A stretch of DNA of 23,032 nt from SIAJ01 sp036266155 (GCA_036266155.1 DATANR010000447.1:1-23032), one strand, 5' to 3'; positions 1 through 7,056 are shown, numbered from the stretch's first letter. Notes: generated from the sequence alone by a model not told the origin. Program-made: numbers and translations.

Positions 1-1
1 C

Positions 2-199
2 ATCGCGTTTCCAAATGCACGGGTTCGTCTCAGTGCCGGCCGCGATCGCATGATCGGCGAGTTGCAGATCCTCTGCTTCCTCGCCGGCGCCGACTCGGTG
101 TTCTTCGGCGAAAAGCTGCTGACGGCCGGCAATCCGGATCACGACGTCGATGCCGCCCTCTTCCGCAGCATGGGCCTGCCAGTCCCCTGCCCCGCATGA
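2..199 (+). CDS. bioB: Biotin synthase, C-terminal end (partial, 5' end outside window)
   Basis: Only the last 65 codons are present and the frame is open from the left edge. Visible are IAFPNARVRLSAGRDRM, then a CFLAGADSVFFGEKLLT block and a NPDHDVDAALFRSMGL tail. This is the conserved C-terminus of the radical-SAM enzyme BioB, which inserts sulfur into dethiobiotin; the Arg of the VRLSAGR strand belongs to the active-site/[2Fe-2S] region in this family. The Fe-S-binding CxxxCxxC motif would lie upstream of the window. The stop codon overlaps the bioF start as ATGA (196-199), so translation is probably coupled and the gene is the upstream partner of the biotin operon. Identification rests on the family signature plus the three following bio genes. 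Confidence 0.93.
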   Translation: MAFPNARVRLSAGRDRMIGELQILCFLAGADSVFFGEKLLTAGNPDHDVDAALFRSMGLPVPCPA

Positions 200-1314
200 G
201 CGTCTTCGATCGCTGGACTTCGGCGCTCGACCAGCTCCGCGCTCAGGGGCGGTTCCGCCAGTTCGCTCTTCCGAGTGGAATCGATTTCACATCAAATGAC
301 TACCTGGGGTACGCGACGAAGCCCAACTCGATCGCGGATGATCTGCCGCGCTCTGGCATCGCGTCGCGGCTTCTTCGCGGCCATCACGCCATCTGGGAAG
401 AGGTCGAATCGAGCCTAGCCGATTGGCATGGGGCCGAGACAGTCTTGATGATGACCAGCGGCTACACAGCCAACGAAGGGCTGATCTCGACGCTCATGGA
501 GCCCGGCGACTGGGCCGCCTCCGATGAGTTGAACCATGCCTGCATCGTCGATGGCCTGCGGCTGGCACGCTGCCGGCGTTTCGTTTTTCGCCATAACGAT
601 CTGAATCACCTGGAAGATGGCCTGAAGGCCGAGTCGGCGAAGAATGAGCCTGGCCGCGAGCGGTTCGTCATCACTGAATCGCTCTTCAGCATGGACGGCG
701 ATCGCGCCCCGCTCAAAGAGATTGCCATCCTGTGTGACCGATACGGCGCGTATTTGATTGTGGACGAGGCCCATTCCACCGGGTGCTATGGTTCGACGGG
801 TTCGGGCTGTGTGGATGCCGCCGACGTCCGCGATTGCCTCCTCGCGTCGGTGCACACAGGCGGCAAAGCGCTCGCACTGCCGGGCGCCTATATCGCCGGG
901 TCGCGATTGCTGAAGGAATACCTGATCAACCGGTGTCGGCATTTAATCTTTACAACCGCTATGCCCCCGGCCGTTGGGGCCTGGTGGAAAGCGGGACTCG
1001 CTCGCGTTCAACACGATCCGGAAAGTCGTGAGCGACTGCACGCGAATGCCGCATTTTTCCGCAGCGAATTGACGAGACATGCGGTCGCCGCGCGTGGCAA
1101 CGAATACGTTGTCCCTGTCGTTGTCGGCGACGACCCGCGTGCCGTTGCCGCGGCGGCGCGCATTCGCGAACAGGGCTTCGACGTTCGCGCCATTCGCCCG
1201 CCGAGCGTTCCGCAAGGCACCGCTCGTTTGCGCATCTCGATCCACGCGGATCATGAGCCGCCAACGCTGGCAACCCTTGCCGCGGCCATTGCGGATGCAC
1301 TGAATCATGTCTGA
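196..1314 (+). CDS. bioF: 8-amino-7-oxononanoate (KAPA) synthase
   Basis: PLP-dependent alpha-oxoamine synthase that condenses a pimeloyl thioester with L-alanine to make 8-amino-7-oxononanoate, the first committed ring-forming step of biotin synthesis; cytoplasmic. Family landmarks in order: FTSNDYLGYA near residues 31-40, SRLLRGHHAIWEEVE (57-71), the SGYTANEGL segment (88-96), an NHAC substrate/cofactor motif (113-116), the IVDEAHSTGCYG motif with Asp190 and His193, and HTGGKALALPG, where Lys224 is the expected Schiff-base lysine. At 372 residues it is slightly shorter than typical BioF (about 385), mainly at the N-terminus. The ATG overlaps the bioB stop by 4 nt, and its own 3' end overlaps the next gene by 8 nt. 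No odd features. Confidence 0.95.
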   Translation: MSVFDRWTSALDQLRAQGRFRQFALPSGIDFTSNDYLGYATKPNSIADDLPRSGIASRLLRGHHAIWEEVESSLADWHGAETVLMMTSGYTANEGLISTLMEPGDWAASDELNHACIVDGLRLARCRRFVFRHNDLNHLEDGLKAESAKNEPGRERFVITESLFSMDGDRAPLKEIAILCDRYGAYLIVDEAHSTGCYGSTGSGCVDAADVRDCLLASVHTGGKALALPGAYIAGSRLLKEYLINRCRHLIFTTAMPPAVGAWWKAGLARVQHDPESRERLHANAAFFRSELTRHAVAARGNEYVVPVVVGDDPRAVAAAARIREQGFDVRAIRPPSVPQGTARLRISIHADHEPPTLATLAAAIADALNHV

Positions 1315-3244
1315 CCTCGTTGTCCTCGGCACCGACACCGACGCGGGCAAAACGACCTTTGCCCTGCTGTGGATGGCTGCATTCGGCGACGAGTTTGCGT
1401 ACTGGAAGCCCGTCGAGACCGGCGACCCGGACACGGAACGAATCGGCCGGCTGCTTCCGGACGCCATCACTATCGACCCGGTAGCGCGATTTGCGGAACC
1501 CGTCGCGCCGGCACTCGCCGCACGAAATGACGGGAAAGCGATTCCGTCGGCCGCTCAACTCGCCCGGAGCCGGCCGCACACGCGGCGATCGCTGCTGATC
1601 GAGACGTTTGGCGGACCGCTTTCGCCACTGAACGATACTGAACTTCAGATCGAACTTGTTCGACGACTCGCAACCCCGGCCGTGCTTGTCGCGTCGTCGA
1701 CGGTCGGCGCCGTCGGCCGATCATTGTCCGTCCTCCGCATCTTGCGCTCGGAACAGATCGACATTCGGGCCGTCGTGCTTATCGGTTCGGCCGATGTTTA
1801 TGCTGAGGAAGAGATCCGCAAGCACGGCAACATTGAAATCGTCGGACTTCGGCCGCCGGTGCTCTGGGAGACCCACGGCATTGCGACCGGGGCAACCGAC
1901 CAACGCGAAGCGCTTGAACGCATTCGGTCGATCGTTCAACCAGTGCCGCGCCCGAGCGTCAATGCCGACGAGTTGATTCTTCGCGATCGGGCCGTGGCAT
2001 GGCATCCATACACATCGCTCCAGGATCCCGACGCGCCGCTGCCCGTCGTCGGGGCCACGGACGAATTCATCGAACTGGCCGACGGCCGACGGCTCATCGA
2101 CGGCATCTCGTCGTGGTGGACGATCCTGCATGGCCATCGGCATCCGCGGCTGATGCGCGCACTTCGCGAGGCAAGCGAGCGAATCGATCACGTCTTATTC
2201 GCGGGAGCAACGCATCCGTACGGCGTCGAGTGTGCCGAGTTGTTGCTGAAGACGGCCCCCTGGAATGGCGGCCGCGTCTTCTTCTCCGACAACGGCAGCA
2301 CCGCCGTTGAGGTCGCCTTAAAGATGGCCTACCAGTTCTGGTGCCATAACGGCGAGCCACACCGCAAGCTCTTTGTCGGCTTCCACGGCGGCTACCACGG
2401 CGACACGTTTGGGGCGATGGCCATCAGCCGCGACCCCGTGTTTTTCGGCCGCTTCGAGCCTCTGCTTTTCAGAGCGGCACAAGTACCGGTCCAGGTCAAC
2501 TTACTCGACCAATTCCTGTGGCAGCACCCAAGGGAAGTGGCGGCCGTGATCATCGAGCCGATGATCCAAGCGGCCGGCGGCATGCGGATTCAACCGGCCC
2601 ACGTTCTTCGCGACCTTTTTAACGTCGCTCGAAAACACAACGTGCTGTTCGTCGCGGACGAGGTGATGTCCGCTTTTCGAACCGGGACGTTCTGGGCACA
2701 CTCGCAAGCCGGCATCACGCCGGACCTGATTTGTGCGTCCAAGACCCTCGCCGGCGGGATCATGCCATTGGCCGCAACACTGGCGGCCCCTGAGGTCGTC
2801 GCGGCCTTTGACACCGACGACCGCTCGCAAACGTTCTTCCACGGCCACTCGTTCACAGGCCACCCACTGGCGTGTGCCGTGGCGGTCGAGAATTTGAAGA
2901 TGATGGCGGATGGCAAGTGGCAGGAACGAGCCCGTCAAATTGAATCGCGCTGGAAGAATTACTGCTTCGAAAATTACTGGCAAGAAAATGAGTTCGCTAG
3001 CAGCGAACTGGGACATCCCGGAAGAGTCCGGGTGTGTGGAACAGTGCTGGCAATGGAAGTCGGCCACGGCGGCTACCTTGCCGAGACCGGGCGACGGATG
3101 CGCGCGGCCGCGATCAAGACCGGCGTCTTACTACGGCCGCTCGGCAACGTCCTCTACGCCATGCCGCCGCTCGACACGAGCGAGGAGTCGCTACATCAAA
3201 TCGTCAGGGCCATGCGCGCTGCCGTGCGGGCCGCGGAGGGCTGA
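1307..3244 (+). CDS. bioDA: Bifunctional dethiobiotin synthetase / DAPA aminotransferase (BioD-BioA fusion)
   Basis: One open frame of 645 residues joins two normally separate enzymes. Residues 1 to about 212 are BioD, which closes the ureido ring using ATP and CO2: P-loop GTDTDAGKT (8-16), KPVETGD (34-40) and ETFGGPLSPLND (99-110). Residues from about 222 on are BioA, which transaminates 8-amino-7-oxononanoate using S-adenosylmethionine: WHPYTSLQD (232-240), DGISSWW (265-271), FFSDNGSTAVEVALKM (325-340), GGYHGDTFGAM (361-371), VADEV (449-453), SKTLAGG with Lys479 as the expected PLP lysine, and HSFTGHP (514-520). The linker is only about 10 residues. The order BioD then BioA matches the plant BIO3-BIO1 fusion. 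All key residues I can place are present, so both halves are probably active. The gene overlaps bioF by 8 nt. Confidence 0.93.
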   Translation: MSDLVVLGTDTDAGKTTFALLWMAAFGDEFAYWKPVETGDPDTERIGRLLPDAITIDPVARFAEPVAPALAARNDGKAIPSAAQLARSRPHTRRSLLIETFGGPLSPLNDTELQIELVRRLATPAVLVASSTVGAVGRSLSVLRILRSEQIDIRAVVLIGSADVYAEEEIRKHGNIEIVGLRPPVLWETHGIATGATDQREALERIRSIVQPVPRPSVNADELILRDRAVAWHPYTSLQDPDAPLPVVGATDEFIELADGRRLIDGISSWWTILHGHRHPRLMRALREASERIDHVLFAGATHPYGVECAELLLKTAPWNGGRVFFSDNGSTAVEVALKMAYQFWCHNGEPHRKLFVGFHGGYHGDTFGAMAISRDPVFFGRFEPLLFRAAQVPVQVNLLDQFLWQHPREVAAVIIEPMIQAAGGMRIQPAHVLRDLFNVARKHNVLFVADEVMSAFRTGTFWAHSQAGITPDLICASKTLAGGIMPLAATLAAPEVVAAFDTDDRSQTFFHGHSFTGHPLACAVAVENLKMMADGKWQERARQIESRWKNYCFENYWQENEFASSELGHPGRVRVCGTVLAMEVGHGGYLAETGRRMRAAAIKTGVLLRPLGNVLYAMPPLDTSEESLHQIVRAMRAAVRAAEG

Positions 3245-3247
3245 CCG

Positions 3248-3550
3248 ATGGAATACGTCCTTATCGTCGTCGTGGTGTTTGTGCTGGCGGTCCTGTTTGC
3301 ACAACAGATGTCCGCTCGCGGCCGGGTCTTTGTCATCCGCATCCGCAATCGGGTGCCGTTCCTCGTGAAGGGCAAGGTCTCACAGTCTTTTGTGGCTGAG
3401 TTGGCCGACGTGATCGCCAGAAACGCAATCCGCCGCGGAGCGATCTATGGGGTGCGCCGGCGAGGGACCGTTCTGCTCGCGTTTTCGGGGGGAATCCCGC
3501 AGAATGCTCGGCAATCACTGCGGAATGTCTGGTCGATGCATAGGCGATGA
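3248..3550 (+). CDS. Small membrane-anchored protein, DUF3634-like
   Basis: A 100-residue protein whose ATG lies 3 nt after the bioDA stop. A strong GGAGGG ribosome site (3235-3240) lies 7 nt upstream of the start, inside bioDA, so it is almost certainly cotranscribed with the biotin genes. Residues 3-20 (YVLIVVVVFVLAVLF core) form one transmembrane helix. The rest is a basic soluble domain with RVFVIRIRNRVPFLVKGKV, followed by a helix containing ADVIARNAIRRGAIYG and a C-terminal strand with GTVLLAFSGGIP. This pattern resembles DUF3634 proteins, whose function is unknown to me; the assignment is from memory of the family and is tentative. No catalytic motif is visible. A role in biotin metabolism is not implied by anything but position. 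Confidence 0.75.
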   Translation: MEYVLIVVVVFVLAVLFAQQMSARGRVFVIRIRNRVPFLVKGKVSQSFVAELADVIARNAIRRGAIYGVRRRGTVLLAFSGGIPQNARQSLRNVWSMHRR

Positions 3551-3591
3551 CGCCGTTTCGTTCAAAAACACACACACCCTGGAAACGCAAT

Positions 3592-3608
3592 TTGAGGCGA
3601 CGCCTCAA
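3592..3608. terminator. Hairpin downstream of the biotin operon
   Basis: Perfect 7-bp inverted repeat TTGAGGC (3592-3598) / GCCTCAA (3602-3608) with a 3-nt loop, 42 nt after the stop of the last gene of the biotin operon. There is no U-run after it on either strand, so it is at best a weak intrinsic terminator for the biotin operon. Confidence 0.4.
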
Positions 3609-3612
3609 CGCA

Positions 3613-3643
3613 AATGGGGAACCCAATTTCTGGGCTCCCCATT
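3613..3643 (-). terminator. Hairpin terminator of the Cys/Met-rich gene
   Basis: Arms 3613-3625 and 3631-3643 pair over 13 positions around a 5-nt loop. The single non-Watson-Crick position (3621/3635) is A-C on the + strand transcript but a G-U pair on the - strand transcript. The structure therefore fits best as RNA read leftward from the Cys/Met-rich gene, whose stop is 25 nt away. The - strand continues TTTGCGTT after the stem, a short imperfect U-run. Confidence 0.6.
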
Positions 3644-3667
3644 GCAGTTCATTGCATCGAATTCGGC

Positions 3668-4132
3668 TTACATGGTGCCGCAGCAGACCGGGGTGCCGCC
3701 CATCATCAGGCAGCAGGTGCAGCCGGCCTTCAGGCAGGCCATCATGCAGTCGCAGCAGCCCTGGATCATGGCCATGCAGGCCGGGTCGCCGCTCGTGCAG
3801 GTGACCACGCAGCCGTCCTTGGTCATCTCGGTCTTGCACATGCCCATCATCATGTTGCAGTTGCAGCAGACCATGCCGTTCATCATGCAGCAGCAGGAGC
3901 ACATGCCGCCGGCGAGCATGGTACACAGGTTCTGCATCATGGCGCGGGCGACGGCATCATCGCACATGCAGGTCATCTTCATCCCGCCCTGCATCTTCTC
4001 GACCATCATCTTGCAGCGCGGCACCATCATCATGTTCGGGGCCATCGGGGCGGCACCCATCCCTGGCATCGGGGTGGTCCCCATACCGGGCATTCCCATT
4101 CCCGTCCGGTCCATCATCATCGTGCTGGTCAT
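3668..4132 (-). CDS. Cys- and Met-rich protein of unknown function, possible metal-binding protein
   Basis: A 154-residue protein with an extreme composition: 24 Cys and 38 Met, about 40 percent of residues together. Residues 1-37 are a Met/Gly/Pro-rich leader (MGMPGM, PMPGMG) with no Cys. From residue 40 on come Cys pairs and CxC/CxxC-type clusters: C55-M-C57, C78-S-C80-C-C82, C89-C90-N-C92, C126-C127-D-C129, C138-T-C140-C141, C150-C151. There is no obvious transmembrane helix and no recognised fold. Thiolate plus thioether ligands suggest soft-metal binding (Cu(I), Ag, Cd), but that is inference. The start is supported by GGAGTAAGGA just upstream (AAGGA with about 4-5 nt spacing), and a hairpin terminator follows the stop. 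The + strand frames across it are His/Ala-rich or Ile/Pro-rich, which is what reverse complements of ATG and TGC codons give. Confidence 0.8.
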   Translation of the reverse strand: MTSTMMMDRTGMGMPGMGTTPMPGMGAAPMAPNMMMVPRCKMMVEKMQGGMKMTCMCDDAVARAMMQNLCTMLAGGMCSCCCMMNGMVCCNCNMMMGMCKTEMTKDGCVVTCTSGDPACMAMIQGCCDCMMACLKAGCTCCLMMGGTPVCCGTM

Positions 4133-4354
4133 GATTCCTTACTCCCTTGGTGACCAATCCCTCGGATGCGAGGTTCGCAGGTCCGGCGGCCCCTCCACAG
4201 GGCCTAAACCGGAAAAAATCGTTGAAATCACTTGCCTGCCCTTGATCAGAGGGCAAACTCTGTTAGGATTCCTTTCAGGAAACCCTACTTCAGGAATGAT
4301 ATTAGTTCAGTAAAAACATCACCGTCTTGGTGACTCTTGCGGCGAGGAACTCCC
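4133..4354. promoter_or_regulatory. Divergent control region between the Cys/Met-rich gene and a small gene
   Basis: A 222-bp gap between two divergently read genes that must hold both promoters. Visible elements: an inverted repeat TGCCCT (4237-4242) / AGGGCA (4250-4255) whose spacer contains TGATCA; two copies of TTCAGGAA (4274-4281 and 4289-4296) with starts 15 bp apart; a small inverted repeat TCACC/GGTGA (4319-4333); and the 9-mer CTTGGTGAC at both 4146-4154 and 4326-4334, one near each start codon. I cannot assign a convincing -35/-10 pair. Which of these sites bind a regulator is unknown. Confidence 0.4.
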
Positions 4355-4564
4355 ATGCTGGCGCATCGTTTTCGCGAACTCCTGGAAACTCCCGAACACG
4401 CTTTCAGCGTTGCTTCTGCTCCGTCCGCTGCATTCGTGCCCTGTCCCATGAACTTCGCCATGTCGGCCATGCAACACGCTCAGGCCGAGTTCCTTTACCG
4501 CCTTGCCTACGAACAAGCCCAAGCGCAATTGGCCGCTCGGTGGCCGGCGTTCTCCTTGAACTAA
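4355..4564 (+). CDS. Small protein of unknown function (69 aa)
   Basis: I choose ATG at 4355 because GAGGA (4344-4348) sits 6 nt before it; the same frame could open at 4337. The 69-residue product begins MLAHRFRELLETPEHAF, has a central segment FVPCPMNFAMSAMQHAQ, and ends with an Ala/Gln-rich amphipathic stretch (AEFLYRLAYEQAQAQLAARW). It has one Cys and no signal peptide or clear transmembrane helix. I do not recognise the family. A terminator-like hairpin follows 24 nt after the stop, and the divergent neighbour is the Cys/Met-rich gene, so the two may share regulation. Ribosome site, terminator and compact size support a real gene, but there is no homology evidence. Confidence 0.6.
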   Translation: MLAHRFRELLETPEHAFSVASAPSAAFVPCPMNFAMSAMQHAQAEFLYRLAYEQAQAQLAARWPAFSLN

Positions 4565-4587
4565 GACTCCTGTTGCCAACAATCCAG

Positions 4588-4617
4588 CCCGTCCCCACTC
4601 CGCGGGGCGGGTCGTTT
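4588..4617 (+). terminator. Intrinsic terminator of the small gene
   Basis: GC-rich stem CCCG plus CCCC (4588-4596, one bulged T at 4592) pairs with GGGGCGGG (4604-4611) around a 7-nt loop and is followed by TCGTTT. It sits 24 nt after the stop of the 69-residue gene. Confidence 0.7.
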
Positions 4618-4697
4618 CATTGAGCGAAGGAGAGAATAACCACTTCACTCGGCGAATGCCAGCATTTTCCCCCGCAGAATCCCTCACTTCGTCAAAT

Positions 4698-5594
4698 TCA
4701 CTTTGCTGGCAGGGATTGGATAGATTCGTCCAAATCAGCCTCCGAATTCCCCGTCCTGATGACGTATCCAAAGGCGGCCAGCACCAGCGCCAAATGATGA
4801 TGCCAGCCGACCCAGGTCCTTCCTTCGAAATGACTTAAACCAATTACTTCCTTCACATAATCGAAGCACTCGCGGGCCATGCGAATGCCAGTGCCGACCT
4901 CTGCCCCGCTCGCTTGCAAACTGATCCCGCGTTGTGCGACGCCATCATGGAAATCTGCAGCCGAAAGATAGCTTTCTTCGGCAAACAGCTGAGTCGGCCG
5001 GCCTTCCGGCAGCAACTCGTCTAGTAGTTCCAGTGCGACCTCCGTCTTTGACAACGGCCGTCGATTGCCCTCGGGAATCGTGCGCTCAGCCTGTTCCTGG
5101 TTCTCGCGCAGCCAGAACGCGGGCAGGTAGAGCCGGCCGATCAGCGGCGCCGCCGAGCCATTCACTTCGCTGAGGATGACCGCCACCTGGCAATTGACCT
5201 TGCGGCCCAGCGAACGAGCGAATTGCCGTTGGACGCCAACCGACGAGCGGCCCTTCTTCGGAACGATTCCGTCGTGAACCACCCAGGTGTGCGTCGTTGT
5301 CGACGGCCGAATAAGCGTCCGATAGCGTGCGAGCACTCGGCTCGTGTCCCACGGACTCTGCGTCACGAAATGTTGCAGCGATTGGGCCAGATCGGAAGGC
5401 GAGTCCGCGTCGCGCAGCCGGTCGGCGATCGACTCGACGTTTTTGCGGTGATCGCCGTCGAGCAGGCCGCGAACGTACAGGCCGAAAGAACGAGCCTGGT
5501 CGGCGCGCGCGAAGAGATCGCGGTACTCCGCCAGGTAATCATTCAGGCGGGAAAGCTGTGCCGTTGGCAATCGCGGCTGAAGCACCGTGCTCAT
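4698..5594 (-). pseudogene. Degenerate IS701-type DDE transposase
   Basis: The frame can be extended to 5711, but the N-terminus that aligns with the family begins near MSTVLQPRLP at 5594, giving 298 residues. Family blocks: FARADQARSFGLYVRGLL with a following KNVESIA, WVVHDGIVPKKGRSSVGVQ, GRKVNCQVAVIL, LIGRLYLPAFW, and C-terminal GLSHFEGRTWVGWHHHLAL. IS701-type transposases read V(I/V)DDTG.PKKG and later ADA.YG; here the first is HDGIVPKKG (residues 107-115) and the second AEESYL, so two acidic catalytic positions look altered. The segment between the second catalytic strand and the C-terminal GL.HFEGR block is much shorter than usual: typical members run to 400 residues or more. I conclude it is an internally deleted, probably inactive relic. 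No convincing terminal inverted repeats were found. Confidence 0.7.
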
Positions 5595-5920
5595 GAGGCC
5601 CCTGGTTCGCCGGACAAGGCGAAGGGGAGGTTCCATCCAAAACCCGATAATGTTACCAAATATAGTCGTGTATCGTCCAGACGGCAGCGCCAACTTGGCA
5701 GAACCTGGCAATTGTCATTCGCACTTCGTCAGGTTCGTGCCGGCGAGTTGACAGAGTGAGAGTCGGTCAAAAATGCACGTCCAGGCTGATAGCAGATTCC
5801 TAAAAGCAATCTACACAACTCTTTAATGATACAGGCGGCGAACCAATTCCGAAGGAGGGCCGCAACATTCTCGTGCCGAGCTATTGCTTTTCGTAACAGA
5901 TCGACTAATATTCTCAACAT
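5595..5920. other. Non-coding stretch between the transposase relic and the sulfate operon control region
   Basis: About 326 bp without a supportable gene. It contains small inverted repeats GCCAA/TTGGC (5689-5699) and GAACCTG (5701-5707) / CAGGTTC (5730-5736). A 66-residue - strand frame (5729-5929) has no ribosome site or recognisable domain and was not accepted. The right-hand part is more AT-rich than the flanking genes. It may include decayed DNA left of the former insertion element. Confidence 0.4.
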
Positions 5921-5960
5921 ACTAAACATTAAGTTTAGTCAATGAGTGATGATTAAGTTT
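5921..5960. promoter_or_regulatory. AT-rich palindrome and direct repeat upstream of the sulfate importer operon
   Basis: Perfect 7-bp inverted repeat ACTAAAC (5921-5927) / GTTTAGT (5933-5939) with a 5-nt spacer. Overlapping it, ATTAAGTTT occurs at 5928-5936 and again at 5952-5960, starts 24 bp apart. The element lies about 70-110 nt upstream of the start of the sulfate-binding protein gene, where an operator would be expected, and is clearly more AT-rich than its surroundings. It looks like a binding site for a dimeric regulator, possibly one sensing sulfur status; the regulator is not in the window. No clear -35/-10 pair could be fixed. Confidence 0.5.
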
Positions 5961-6028
5961 CCTTGTTAAGTCGTGATTCGATTCCGGTCGATGGATTGAG
6001 GCGGGTGGACTGCCTCCGGAGCTGGTGA

Positions 6029-7054
6029 ATGTTGGGCAAGATAATCCTCGGTCTGGCGGCGGCTTACGTGGTCGGAGCGGGCGTCTGGCTCGCGTCCGGC
6101 GGCGTCGTTCGCGAGCAAGCGCCGACGGAACTACTCAACGTCTCGTGCGATCCGACCCGTGAACTTTGGAAGGACATCAACGAGCGCTTCATCGATCGCT
6201 ACGAGCAGGAGCGCGGCGTCAAGCTCACGATCAAGATGTCGCACGGCGGGTCGGCGAGCCAGGCCCGGGCCGTGATCGACGGTCTCGAGGCCGACGTCGT
6301 GACGCTTGGCCTCTGGTCGGACACCAGTGCCGTCAGCAAGCGCGGCCTCATCGATAACGGCTGGGAGAGCCGGCTGCCGTACAACGCCCTGCCCTATTAC
6401 TCGACGATCGTATTCGTGGTGCGCAAGGGCAACCCGAAGGGCATCCACGACTGGCCCGACCTGATCAAGCCCGGTGTCGAAGTCATTACGCCGAACCCGA
6501 AGACGTCGGGCAACGGCAAGCTGAGTTTCCTGGCCGCGTGGGGCGCCGAGTTGCGGCGGACCCAGTCGGAAGACGACGCTCGTACGTTCGTGGGCGAGTT
6601 GTACAAGCACGTGAAGAAGCTCGACTCCGGCGCTCGCGGGGCCACGACGACGTTCGCCAACAACGGCATCGGCGACGTGCATCTGACTTGGGAGAACGAG
6701 GCCTACCTCGAAATGGAAGAATTTGGCGGCGTGCTGGAGATCGTGTACCCCCCGATCAGCATTCGGGCCGAACCGCCGATGGCCGTGGTTGATGCCAACG
6801 TCCGCAAAAAGGGCACGCGGCCGGCCGCGGAGGCCTACCTGAAGTTCATGTATTCAGATGAGGCGCAGGACGTGATCGCGAAACATCGCTACCGGCCATC
6901 CGATCCGGCGGCGCTCGCCCGCAACAAGGACAAGTTTCCCCCGATCGTGCTGTTCCCGATCACGGAGATCGCTCCGAGTTGGGACGCAGCCAACGACTGG
7001 TTCTTCACGGAGGGAGCCGAGTTCGATCGGATGTATAGCCGCGGGAGGAAGTAG
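6029..7054 (+). CDS. sbp: Sulfate/thiosulfate ABC transporter substrate-binding protein
   Basis: Binds sulfate or thiosulfate outside the cytoplasmic membrane and delivers it to the CysTWA importer. The 341-residue protein starts with a hydrophobic export/anchor segment (residues 4-25). Mature signatures of the Sbp/CysP family follow: LLNVSCDPTRELW (35-47; most relatives have Tyr where this has Cys40), SHGGSASQARAVIDGLEADVVTL (71-93), TPNPKTSGNGK (154-164), GARGATTTF (201-209), and IGDVHLTWENEA. Sulfate versus thiosulfate preference cannot be told. Start chosen at ATG 6029 because CCGGAG (6016-6021) is 7 nt upstream. It is the first gene of a five-gene operon, and its last codons carry the ribosome site for the next gene. 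Confidence 0.93.
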   Translation: MLGKIILGLAAAYVVGAGVWLASGGVVREQAPTELLNVSCDPTRELWKDINERFIDRYEQERGVKLTIKMSHGGSASQARAVIDGLEADVVTLGLWSDTSAVSKRGLIDNGWESRLPYNALPYYSTIVFVVRKGNPKGIHDWPDLIKPGVEVITPNPKTSGNGKLSFLAAWGAELRRTQSEDDARTFVGELYKHVKKLDSGARGATTTFANNGIGDVHLTWENEAYLEMEEFGGVLEIVYPPISIRAEPPMAVVDANVRKKGTRPAAEAYLKFMYSDEAQDVIAKHRYRPSDPAALARNKDKFPPIVLFPITEIAPSWDAANDWFFTEGAEFDRMYSRGRK

Positions 7055-7056
7055 CC

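Noticed and set aside
3614..4153. His/Ala-rich + strand open frame (179 codons) opposite the Cys/Met-rich gene, resembling a metal-binding His-rich protein
   Set aside because: His codon CAT and Ala codon GCA are the reverse complements of ATG and TGC, so this composition is the mirror of the - strand gene. The - strand has the ribosome site and the terminator.
3447..4313. 288-codon + strand open frame with Ile/Pro-rich hydrophobic segments
   Set aside because: It runs through the end of the preceding membrane-protein gene, two hairpins and the whole Cys/Met-rich gene, with no ribosome site; another mirror of ATG-rich - strand coding.
4685..5731. Direct repeat CACTTCGTCA at 4685-4694 and 5722-5731 flanking the transposase relic, considered as a target-site duplication
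   Set aside because: A 10-bp duplication does not fit IS701-type elements (about 4 bp), no terminal inverted repeats adjoin it, and a 10-mer match over 1 kb can occur by chance.
5729..5929. 66-codon - strand frame in the gap before the sulfate operon
   Set aside because: No ribosome site, no domain, and its start lies in the ACTAAAC/GTTTAGT palindrome.
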